From Chloroflexota bacterium (GTDB lineage Bacteria > Chloroflexota > Dehalococcoidia > SHYB01 > JACPQI01): DNA of 10,119 nucleotides. Both the position numbers and the translations under genes were made by a program. Below, piece after piece: positions 1 to 4,751 of the stretch. The DNA is taken from positions 1 through 10,119 of the forward strand of contig JACPQI010000120.1 in NCBI GenBank assembly GCA_016190545.1, in the 5' to 3' direction. How positions within the stretch are numbered: the first letter of the stretch is position 1; each line of letters opens with the position of its first letter. The notes under the pieces are model-generated. The model was not told where the DNA came from and ran no database searches. It worked only from the letters and a program-made list of their open reading frames with translations.

Positions 1-308
1 AGGAAACTGAACTGCAGCTTATCGGGGAACCGCATTCGGGCGGCCTTCTCCGGGGCCATCTCCTTGAGCCAGGCCAGAGTCTCTTTGCGGCGCTCCGGGT
101 CCGCCCTGGCCGGAAGCGGCGACCCCTCAGGGGGCACCTCCGGGTGGAGCCAGTAGGGGCGCCACAGCGGTTGCACGTCATAGTCGCGCACCAGGTGGTC
201 GACGTGCTCCTGGGCGATATAACAGTAGGGGCAGACGAAGTCCGCAAAGACAATGACGGGGAGAGGCGCGTCGTGCGACGGCTGGTTGCGTGCTTGTTGC
301 TCTGTCAC
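1..308 (-). CDS. DsbA-family (FrnE-like) thioredoxin-fold oxidoreductase, 3' end outside the window
   Basis: Partial gene: 102 codons are visible from a GTG at 308, and the C-terminus lies beyond base 1. After a short polar leader the protein reads VIVFADFVCPYCYIAQEHVD (about residues 18-37), a first beta strand followed by a CPYC redox motif at 26-29. This is the hallmark of the DsbA-like thioredoxin fold used by FrnE-type and 2-hydroxychromene-2-carboxylate isomerase-like proteins. WRPYWLHPEVPPEG follows at about 49-62, like the segment after strand 2 in FrnE homologues. No signal peptide is visible, so a cytoplasmic dithiol oxidoreductase or isomerase is most likely. A purine-rich SD (GGGGGAAGAGG on the minus strand) precedes the GTG. 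It starts 14 nt after the cupin gene, so the two are probably co-transcribed. The family is fairly secure; the substrate is unknown. Confidence 0.8.
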   Translation of the reverse strand, partial: MTEQQARNQPSHDAPLPVIVFADFVCPYCYIAQEHVDHLVRDYDVQPLWRPYWLHPEVPPEGSPLPARADPERRKETLAWLKEMAPEKAARMRFPDKLQFSF

Positions 309-322
309 CTCTTCCCCCGTTC

Positions 323-1093
323 CTAGATTGCCCGGGCCAGCGCATCGGCTGCTTCCACCGCGATACCCTGGCCGGTCAGCCCGCCCTCCAACACATCCCC
401 ATCGAAGGTGAGCAGCATGACCGTCGCGCCCTCCGGCCCCGCTTTCAGCGGCGGCGGCATCTCGTCGCCGCGCACATGCCGAAGGCCCGGCGGCGTAAGC
501 AACTGCCCCTCGATAAGCATGGAGTCTCTCATCACGACCTCGTAGCGCCCGTAGGGAGCGGCGGCCAGCGCAATCTCCATGCCCGGCGGGCATTCCACCA
601 TGACCGCCTCCGGCCCCAGGGCGGCGGGAAGGCAGACCTTGCAGCGCGCTCCCTCATAGCCGGGGACCGGCTTCCACTCCACATCCTGGTCCCTGGCGCT
701 AAGCTCCCGGCCCGCAAGATTGATCTGCCTTCGCGCCGTCTTGTCGCCCATCGTCATAAGGCCGCCCCGCTTGGGATGGAGCACCAGCATGTCGTGGCCG
801 TCGCCTACGGAGAAGGGGCCATACGGCACGTTGTGGTCGGAATAGTGGACCGCCGGCGCGCGCAGTTTCATCGTCTCTTTAGGGAAATGCATCCGGCCGT
901 CGATGAGAAGCTGGAACTGAGAGCTCAGGTGCATGTGGGCGTAGACGGAGAGGCAGGGATCGAAGCGGAAACGGATGGCCTCCGGCCCGCCGTCCGTGCC
1001 GTGCAGCAGCACCTGGCACTGGAAGGTGATGCCTTCCGTTGCCCCCGCCTTCCACGGCACTGCCGCCGCATCGACGATGTACTGCGTGAGCAC
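323..1093 (-). CDS. Cupin-like (bicupin) protein of unknown function
   Basis: 256 aa from a GTG preceded by GGGGGAGAG. The N-terminal half carries a cupin-type metal site: YAHMHLSSQFQLLIDGRM (51-68) has the HxH pair (H53, H55) and a Gln where cupin motif 1 usually has Glu. AVHYSDHNVPYGPF (81-94) supplies the motif 2 histidine, H83 or H87. The C-terminal half (about 170-235) repeats the beta-rich pattern but has lost the HxH site, so it reads as a degenerate second cupin barrel. Cupins range from dioxygenases and isomerases to sugar sensors, and nothing here fixes the substrate. The protein is soluble with no signal peptide. It is the first gene of a two-gene unit with the downstream thioredoxin-fold protein. 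The cupin fold is likely; the function is unknown. Confidence 0.65.
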   Translation of the reverse strand: MLTQYIVDAAAVPWKAGATEGITFQCQVLLHGTDGGPEAIRFRFDPCLSVYAHMHLSSQFQLLIDGRMHFPKETMKLRAPAVHYSDHNVPYGPFSVGDGHDMLVLHPKRGGLMTMGDKTARRQINLAGRELSARDQDVEWKPVPGYEGARCKVCLPAALGPEAVMVECPPGMEIALAAAPYGRYEVVMRDSMLIEGQLLTPPGLRHVRGDEMPPPLKAGPEGATVMLLTFDGDVLEGGLTGQGIAVEAADALARAI

Positions 1094-1114
1094 CCTCTCC
1101 CCCGTAAGAGCGAT

Positions 1115-1120
1115 ATTGTA
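1115..1120 (-). promoter_or_regulatory. Possible -10 box for the cupin gene
   Basis: TACAAT on the minus strand (5 of 6 to the TATAAT consensus) lies 21 nt upstream of the cupin GTG. No convincing -35 hexamer sits 16-18 nt further upstream, so this is a weak call resting on the -10 and its position. Confidence 0.3.
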
Positions 1121-1176
1121 CCGCAGGTGTCTATCCTAGCGCGTCACAGCCGGCGGCGTAAAGATGGAAACGGGGG

Positions 1177-1202
1177 AAACGGCGCGTTCCGCCGCGCCGT
1201 TT
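1177..1202. repeat. Perfect 10-bp inverted repeat (hairpin) between divergent genes
   Basis: AAACGGCGCG at 1177-1186 pairs perfectly with CGCGCCGTTT at 1193-1202 around a 6-nt loop. It sits in the 193-bp divergent gap between the cupin gene and the cyclic-nucleotide-domain gene, upstream of both. No T-tract follows on the plus strand and only TTT closes it on the minus strand, so a conventional terminator is not obvious. An operator, or a transcript hairpin insulating the two units, is equally possible. The symmetry is seen directly; the role is inferred. Confidence 0.55.
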
Positions 1203-1221
1203 CGTGAGAGAAGACACAATG

Positions 1222-1251
1222 TGGACAGCCTGGCGCAGTGGTTGTTACACT
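1222..1251 (+). promoter_or_regulatory. Candidate sigma70-type promoter for the cNMP-domain gene
   Basis: TGGACA (1222-1227) and TACACT (1246-1251) are separated by 18 nt. Transcription would start near 1258, about 30 nt upstream of the ATG. It is a plausible housekeeping promoter, judged by eye only. Confidence 0.4.
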
Positions 1252-1272
1252 GAGGTCACCACGAGTTGCTGA

Positions 1273-1280
1273 AAGGAGGT
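1273..1280 (+). promoter_or_regulatory. Strong Shine-Dalgarno that fixes the start at 1287
   Basis: AAGGAGGT is a near-perfect anti-16S complement, 6 nt before ATG 1287. An in-frame TTG at 1266 lies upstream of this SD and would translate through it, so the ATG is preferred. Confidence 0.85.
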
Positions 1281-1286
1281 GGAGCT

Positions 1287-1766
1287 ATGACGGGTGTGGA
1301 AGCGCTTCGCAAGTCGGGCCTCTTTGGCGACCTCAGCAATGATCAAATCGCAGTCCTCAAGCCGATTGTGGAACCGCTCCTATGGGAGGCCGAGGAGCCC
1401 ATCTTCTCCCAGGGCGACCCTGCTACCCGGCTCTACGTGCTCACGGAAGGGAGTGTAGAGCTGAGCTTCTGGTATGAAGGCGGGCCTGGGCTTACCGGCC
1501 TGTCCACCGTGCAGATCCTGGAGCCGCACGAAGCCTTCGGGTGGTCGGCGCTGGTGGAGCCGTTCCGCTACACCCTGAGCGCCAAGGCCTCTAAACGCGC
1601 CTTCGCCTTGGCCCTGGACGCGGCGAAGCTCCGCGACACCCTCCGGTCGCGGCCCGACATCGCCCTGCGGACCTACCGGGGCCTGAGCGCCATCCTGGCG
1701 TCGCGGCTGCACAACACCTGGGCTAGCCTGGTGGCGGAACGCGGCCTCCTCGGCGTCTACCGCTAG
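1287..1766 (+). CDS. Stand-alone cyclic-nucleotide-binding-domain (CRP-like sensor) protein
   Basis: 159 aa. The N-terminus LRKSGLFGDLSNDQIAVL (7-24) is the helical entry typical of the cNMP domain. EPIFSQGDPATRLYVLTEGS (37-56) matches the F-x-x-G-(D/E)-x-x-x-x-hydrophobic-Y-hydrophobic-L-x-x-G core of the beta-roll. FGWSALVEPFRYTLSAKA (84-101) occupies the phosphate-binding cassette position. Trp and Ser replace the FGE core expected in cAMP binders, while an Arg (R94) is kept near the usual place. The chain ends about 50 residues after the roll with no helix-turn-helix, so this is not a CRP/FNR regulator but a single-domain sensor or adaptor. Absence of the Glu argues against classical cAMP binding. 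No operon partner is adjacent: the gene upstream is divergent and the genes downstream are convergent. Confidence 0.8.
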   Translation: MTGVEALRKSGLFGDLSNDQIAVLKPIVEPLLWEAEEPIFSQGDPATRLYVLTEGSVELSFWYEGGPGLTGLSTVQILEPHEAFGWSALVEPFRYTLSAKASKRAFALALDAAKLRDTLRSRPDIALRTYRGLSAILASRLHNTWASLVAERGLLGVYR

Positions 1767-1775
1767 GCACGCGAA

Positions 1776-1827
1776 CTGCTCCAGACGGTCAGGGGACAAC
1801 CGACGCCGGAAGATTCCTGACGAGCAG
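1776..1827. repeat. Two-part imperfect hairpin just downstream of the cNMP-domain gene
   Basis: CTGCTC (1776-1781) pairs with GAGCAG (1822-1827), and GTCAGG (1788-1793) pairs with CCTGAC (1816-1821). The right-hand arms abut, giving 12 bp interrupted by a 6-nt bulge on one side and capped by a 22-nt loop. It starts 9 nt after the stop at 1766. The position suggests 3'-end protection or termination, but no T-tract follows on either strand. Confidence 0.45.
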
Positions 1828-1869
1828 AAACCCTCCGCTTTGTGGGGCAGACTCAGGGGCGGGTGACGT

Positions 1870-1899
1870 GGTTCTGCGAGAAGCCTTTGGCCGAGAACC
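1870..1899. repeat. Weak inverted repeat in the convergent intergenic region
   Basis: GGTTCT (1870-1875) and AGAACC (1894-1899) flank an inner GCC-TTT-GGC. It lies in the 228-bp gap between the convergent cNMP-domain and toxin genes. A TCGCTTC/GAAGCGA pair (1932-1938 and 1956-1962) follows. Either could contribute to bidirectional termination, but neither has a T-tract. I see no open reading frame worth calling in this gap. Confidence 0.25.
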
Positions 1900-1994
1900 C
1901 GCACGCTTAGGGATCTAGCCTAAGACTTTTATCGCTTCCTCAAAAGACCTCGGATGAAGCGAGATGCTTGTGTCTTCATGTTTATCAGCCGCCA

Positions 1995-2354
1995 TTACAA
2001 ATCTAGCACGCTCCTAAGCTTCGCTTCGACTTCCCGCATCTCATCCATGGGAATCTGCCCGAGTGTTCGGCCAATGATCGACGTTTGTAGTGTTGCGAGT
2101 TTTGCGCGAACGAGAGATGGTGCCACCAGCCCCGATTCCCTCCACTTGATTATTTGATAATCACCAACCCTGGGTCGGCCCGTTACGTTGCCCGTTACTT
2201 GCGCCACGATGACATCAGTAGTCGCTTGATTATAGTTGCTATTGCTGACTACTAATCCTGGCCGATAGCGGGAGTTACGCAGGTTTGTGAATGGAAAGGG
2301 AACGAGGACAACATCCCCGCGACTAAAGGCTATCGTAGACGCTGTCTGCCTCAC
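1995..2354 (-). CDS. PemK/MazF-family endoribonuclease toxin
   Basis: 119 aa from a GTG at 2354. SRGDVVLVPFPFTN (11-24) is the classic first strand and loop of the PemK/MazF fold, followed by YRPGLVVSN (30-38) with the conserved Arg-Pro. VIVAQVTGNVT and LVAPSLVRAKLATL match strand 3 and the S-x-V-R segment after it. LGQIPMDEMREVEAKLR forms the C-terminal helix. Members are ribosome-dependent or independent mRNA interferases neutralised by a cognate antitoxin. The start is uncertain. GTG 2354 has AGGAT about 9 nt upstream and gives the family's usual length, whereas an in-frame TTG at 2387 would add 11 residues of no family likeness. The gene overlaps the 3' end of the upstream gene by 32 nt, which implies tight translational coupling. 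All core motifs look intact, so the toxin is probably active. Confidence 0.85.
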   Translation of the reverse strand: MRQTASTIAFSRGDVVLVPFPFTNLRNSRYRPGLVVSNSNYNQATTDVIVAQVTGNVTGRPRVGDYQIIKWRESGLVAPSLVRAKLATLQTSIIGRTLGQIPMDEMREVEAKLRSVLDL

Positions 2355-2595
2355 TATTCCAATCCTCAGCAAACGTTGCTTCGGCAAGCGCAGCGAACAT
2401 CTTATCTTCTAAGTCGATTAAAAAAAGTAGACCAGCATCAACAACATAGTACCCAACAGCCTCGGTGGCCAGGTCTTCGCCACTTGAGGAGATACCGCCA
2501 AACATTGCATAATGGTCTGACAAAGGGGAATATTGAGAGGCTACTTCTCCTTTGAGCTTACCCTTTCTACTTGCTTCCTGAATCGCGGTGACCAT
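2323..2595 (-). CDS. Putative antitoxin partnering the PemK/MazF toxin
   Basis: 90 aa from ATG 2595, chosen because GAGGAG lies 4 nt upstream and itself overlaps the stop of the preceding gene (TGAGGAG). An in-frame TTG at 2607 would precede that SD. The last 17 residues, TFAEDWNSEADSVYDSL, resemble the W-x-x-E-x-D-x-x-Y-D-x-L acidic tail by which many MazF/PemK antitoxins occupy the toxin groove. This tail and the 32-nt overlap with the toxin gene are the basis of the call. The rest is unusual. I see no AbrB swapped-hairpin, ribbon-helix-helix or HTH signature; residues 48-66 (VGYYVVDAGLLFLIDLEDK) form a hydrophobic beta-like stretch. I do not recognise this N-terminal part, so DNA autoregulation by this protein is not assured. 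Confidence 0.6.
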   Translation of the reverse strand: MVTAIQEASRKGKLKGEVASQYSPLSDHYAMFGGISSSGEDLATEAVGYYVVDAGLLFLIDLEDKMFAALAEATFAEDWNSEADSVYDSL

Positions 2596-2603
2596 GTGGC
2601 TCC

Positions 2604-2843
2604 TCAAATAGACGATACTACTTGCGTAGAATGTCGCACTAGAATGTGAGGGTCGCCTTGCGCCGTTAATGCGGGCTTCCCAGACGCATCCAGGACGCGG
2701 TAAATCTTCTGAACTGTTGTCTTCAAGCGAACTTTCCCGCCGTCTAGCAAATGATATTCATTCCAGTTTTCCGAGCGAATCTCAAATTCCTGCTCAATAG
2801 CATCAAACTCTTGATTGCCGATTCTTATTTTGACGTTGGGCAT
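2604..2843 (-). CDS. Small conserved-looking beta-rich protein of unknown function
   Basis: 79 aa from ATG 2843 with AAGGGGG upstream on the minus strand. It alternates strands and turns: VKIRIGNQEFDAIEQEFEIR, then EYHLLDGGKVRLKTTVQKIYRVLD, with no Cys, signal peptide or membrane segment. The layout looks like a single small beta-barrel or sheet. I recall similar short proteins in Chloroflexota genomes but cannot name a family. It is the first gene of the island transcript and its stop codon overlaps the SD of the putative antitoxin, leaving 8 nt between the genes. It may be a third component of the toxin cassette or simply a co-transcribed neighbour. Confidence 0.6.
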   Translation of the reverse strand: MPNVKIRIGNQEFDAIEQEFEIRSENWNEYHLLDGGKVRLKTTVQKIYRVLDASGKPALTAQGDPHILVRHSTQVVSSI

Positions 2844-2917
2844 GGTCGAATGCCCCCTTAAGGCTGTTCTGACTCAATAACTGATAGAGATTTTACCATT
2901 TCACCTTCGATAGCAAA

Positions 2918-2946
2918 ACTTTACAGCTTTGCCAACTCCGTGTCAA
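2918..2946 (-). promoter_or_regulatory. Promoter of the toxin-antitoxin-like transcript
   Basis: On the minus strand, TTGACA (2946-2941, full consensus) is followed after exactly 17 nt by TAAAGT (2923-2918, 4 of 6). The expected start is near 2911, about 70 nt before ATG 2843. A second possible -10, TAAAAT, lies a little downstream but with poor spacing to any -35. Confidence 0.6.
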
Positions 2947-3030
2947 CAATTATGGTGATTGAATTGCCCTGCCTAAACAGACTCTACAGGTCTGGTGTGT
3001 CATCGGGATAGCCCCTGTATCTGTTGACAC
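2940..3030. repeat. 9-bp inverted repeat spanning the two divergent -35 boxes
   Basis: GTGTCAACA (2940-2948) and TGTTGACAC (3022-3030) are perfect reverse complements. Each contains the -35 hexamer of one of two divergent promoters, with 73 nt between the copies. A small CAGAC/GTCTG hairpin (2978-2994) lies between them. The matches are seen directly; shared regulation is inferred. Confidence 0.5.
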
Positions 3031-3053
3031 TCGGCAAGGTGGAGTGCTAAACT
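3024..3053 (+). promoter_or_regulatory. Promoter of the fmdB-dtd unit
   Basis: TTGACA (3024-3029, full consensus) and TAAACT (3048-3053, 4 of 6) are 18 nt apart. Transcription would start near 3060, about 60 nt upstream of ATG 3120. Confidence 0.55.
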
Positions 3054-3119
3054 TGTACCTTCGCAACATGGCTCATCGAGCCTGACGAACGATCGCTGTG
3101 GATGGGGTGAAGCCTGGCT

Positions 3120-3458
3120 ATGCCAATCTACGAGTACACCTGTGAGTCCGGCCACTGCTTTGAGCGGAGGCAGGGCTTTCATGACCAGCCTCTCAATGAG
3201 TGTCCGGAGTGCAGGAGCAAGGCCAGGCGCGTCATCAACACAACGGCCGTCATCTTCAAGGGCAGCGGCTGGTACGTGAACGACTACGGCGGCCGCAACG
3301 GTCACAACAAGACCAGCGACGCCGCCACTCCATCCAGCGAGAAGAGCGAAAAGACCGAGAAGCCCCCCGCCTCGGACAGCGCTCCCGCACCCAAGGCCAA
3401 GGGCAAGAGCGAAGCTGCGCCCGCACCCGCCTCCAAAGGCTCCAGCGCCTCTTCGTAG
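3120..3458 (+). CDS. FmdB-type zinc ribbon protein
   Basis: 112 aa. MPIYEYTCESGHCFERR is the diagnostic start of the FmdB-type putative regulatory protein family, and CPEC (28-31) supplies the second half of the zinc knuckle. ARRVINTTAVIFKGSGWYVN (35-54) is the conserved tail of the domain. Most members use C-x-x-C in the first knuckle; here it is C8-x3-H12-C13, so the metal would need C8 with H12 or C13. Residues 60-112 are a low-complexity tail rich in Ala, Pro, Ser, Lys and Glu, probably disordered. FmdB-like proteins are named for a putative link to formamidase regulation, but their biochemical role is not established. No strong SD is visible; GGGG ends 12 nt before the ATG. The dtd gene follows after 9 nt. 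Confidence 0.85.
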   Translation: MPIYEYTCESGHCFERRQGFHDQPLNECPECRSKARRVINTTAVIFKGSGWYVNDYGGRNGHNKTSDAATPSSEKSEKTEKPPASDSAPAPKAKGKSEAAPAPASKGSSASS

Positions 3459-3467
3459 CAGGCCCCC

Positions 3468-3935
3468 GTGCGAGTTCTTCTCCAGCGCGTGGCCAAAGCC
3501 TCAGTCACCGTCTCCGGACAGACCGTCGGCCATATCGGCCCTGGCTTGGCGCTGCTCGTGGGGGCCGCCTCGGACGACACGGACGAGGACGCCCGCTACC
3601 TGGCGGACAAGATCGCCAACCTCCGCATCTTCGATGACCAGACCGGCAAGTTCAACCTCTCCGCCCTGGACGTGGGCGCTGAACTCCTGGTCATCAGCCA
3701 GTTCACCCTCTACGCCGATGCCCGCAAGGGCCGCCGCCCCAGCTTCACCGCCGCCGCCCCACCCGACATCGCCGCGCCCCTCATCGACCGCTTCGCCGAT
3801 ATGCTGCGCGCCACCGGTTTGCGCGTCGCTACGGGGCAGTTCGGCACCCACATGCTCGTCGAACTCCACAACGACGGCCCCGTCACCCTCTTCATAGACA
3901 GCAAAGACCTTATGTCGCGCCCCCGCCGCGGCTAG
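3468..3935 (+). CDS. dtd: D-aminoacyl-tRNA deacylase (DTD)
   Basis: 155 aa from GTG 3468, typical for the family. [15 protein letters not shown] is the standard N-terminus. SQFTLYAD (76-83) is the S-Q-x-T motif, and [11 protein letters not shown] (133-143) contains the Gly-cis-Pro segment that forms the chiral selection pocket. Bacterial DTD hydrolyses D-aminoacyl-tRNAs and glycyl-tRNA-Ala, recycling tRNA and guarding translation quality in the cytoplasm. RKGRRPSF (86-93) is also conserved. It lies 9 nt after the FmdB-type gene, so the two are probably co-transcribed. Its TAG stop shares the palindrome CTAG with the stop of the convergent SDR gene. Confidence 0.96.
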   Translation: MRVLLQRVAKASVTVSGQTVGHIGPGLALLVGAASDDTDEDARYLADKIANLRIFDDQTGKFNLSALDVGAELLVISQFTLYADARKGRRPSFTAAAPPDIAAPLIDRFADMLRATGLRVATGQFGTHMLVELHNDGPVTLFIDSKDLMSRPRRG

Positions 3936-4693
3936 AGTCGCATGATCCACCCGCCGTCCACGCTCAGGCACTGACCGGTCATGTAGTCGCTGGCGGGGGA
4001 GGCCAAGTACAGGAGCGCTCCGCACAGGTCCTCCGGCCTTCCCAACGACTGGATCGCCGCCTGGGCCTGCATCTTCGCCCGGAAGGCCGAGCCCTTGGGC
4101 GCCGAGCGAAAACCCGCTTCCGTGTCGATGGCGCCGGGGGCGATGGCGTTGACATTGATCTTGTGCGCGCCCAGTTCCTTGGCGAGGCCAACCGTGAGCC
4201 CTACAAGCGCCAGTTTGCTAACTCCGTAGGCTGACCGGCATTCGAATGCGCCGCCCGACGACTGGTTGATGATCTTGCCGCCGCCGCGCTCGATCATCGA
4301 TGGGACCACCGCCTGGGAACAGATGAGCGCCCCGGTGCAGTTCACCTTCATCACTCGATCGAACCAATCGATGGGGAACTGGGCGAGCGGCGCGCGCGGG
4401 ATTTCGGCCATGAGCGCTGCGTTGTTGACCAGAATATCAACGCCACCGAACGCTTCCTTGGCCTTTGCCGCCATGGCCTTGGCCGATTCCGGACTGGTGA
4501 TGTCCACTCCAACTCCTATCGCTCGCAACCCATCGCCGGACAGCTTGGCCGCCACCTGCTCCGCGCCCTTCGCGTTCAGGTCGGCGATGACCACAGCGGC
4601 CCCAGCCTGGGCAAGCGCACGAGCGTAGGCCTGCCCGATGCCACCGGCAGCCCCAGTGACGATGGCAACCTTCCCTCGCAACACCTGTTCCAC
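3932..4693 (-). CDS. SDR-family NAD(P)-dependent oxidoreductase
   Basis: 253 aa, the normal size for classical short-chain dehydrogenases. TGAAGGIG (13-20) is the Rossmann glycine motif. IADLN with D38 after strand 2 favours NAD(H) over NADP(H). NNAA (90-93), N118, S145 or S146 and Y156-x3-K160 complete the Asn-Ser-Tyr-Lys catalytic tetrad. PGAIDTEAG (186-194) follows the usual PG, and the protein ends in the conserved SVDGGW segment. It catalyses oxidation or reduction of an alcohol/carbonyl pair, but substrate loops in SDRs do not permit a prediction. GTG 4693 is chosen because AGGAGGT sits 6 nt upstream; an in-frame GTG at 4720 lies upstream of that SD. It starts 58 nt after the trehalose synthase stop on the same strand, so read-through is possible but a functional link is not shown. 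Confidence 0.93.
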   Translation of the reverse strand: MEQVLRGKVAIVTGAAGGIGQAYARALAQAGAAVVIADLNAKGAEQVAAKLSGDGLRAIGVGVDITSPESAKAMAAKAKEAFGGVDILVNNAALMAEIPRAPLAQFPIDWFDRVMKVNCTGALICSQAVVPSMIERGGGKIINQSSGGAFECRSAYGVSKLALVGLTVGLAKELGAHKINVNAIAPGAIDTEAGFRSAPKGSAFRAKMQAQAAIQSLGRPEDLCGALLYLASPASDYMTGQCLSVDGGWIMRL

Positions 4694-4699
4694 AGCGCT

Positions 4700-4706
4700 A
4701 CCTCCT
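4700..4706 (-). promoter_or_regulatory. Shine-Dalgarno fixing the SDR start
   Basis: AGGAGGT on the minus strand lies 6 nt before GTG 4693. It excludes the longer reading from 4720. Confidence 0.8.
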
Positions 4707-4751
4707 GTAAGTGTCCTCACAAACGTCTACGTTGCATTGATCACATTCGCC

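Larger units (their letters stand above)
1915..3060. other. AT-richer island carrying a toxin-antitoxin-like cassette
   Basis: By eye this stretch has far more A and T, and more AT-ending codons, than the GC-rich genes on both sides, and the change is abrupt at each end. Three minus-strand genes fill it. Composition plus toxin-antitoxin content is the usual signature of horizontal acquisition. No flanking direct repeats, integrase or transposase were found, so the mechanism and exact borders are unknown. Borders given are approximate. Confidence 0.6.

Noticed and set aside
290..1207. 305-codon plus-strand frame opposite the cupin gene
   Set aside because: Arg/His/Pro-rich, no recognisable motif, no SD, and runs through the divergent promoter region; the minus frame has cupin motifs.
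1266..1286. Longer start (TTG 1266) for the cNMP-domain protein
   Set aside because: It would translate the near-perfect SD itself (adding LLKGGGA); ATG 1287 is correctly spaced from that SD.
1380..1904. 174-codon minus-strand frame opposite the cNMP-domain gene
   Set aside because: No family likeness or SD; the plus-strand gene has a strong SD and a beta-roll pattern.
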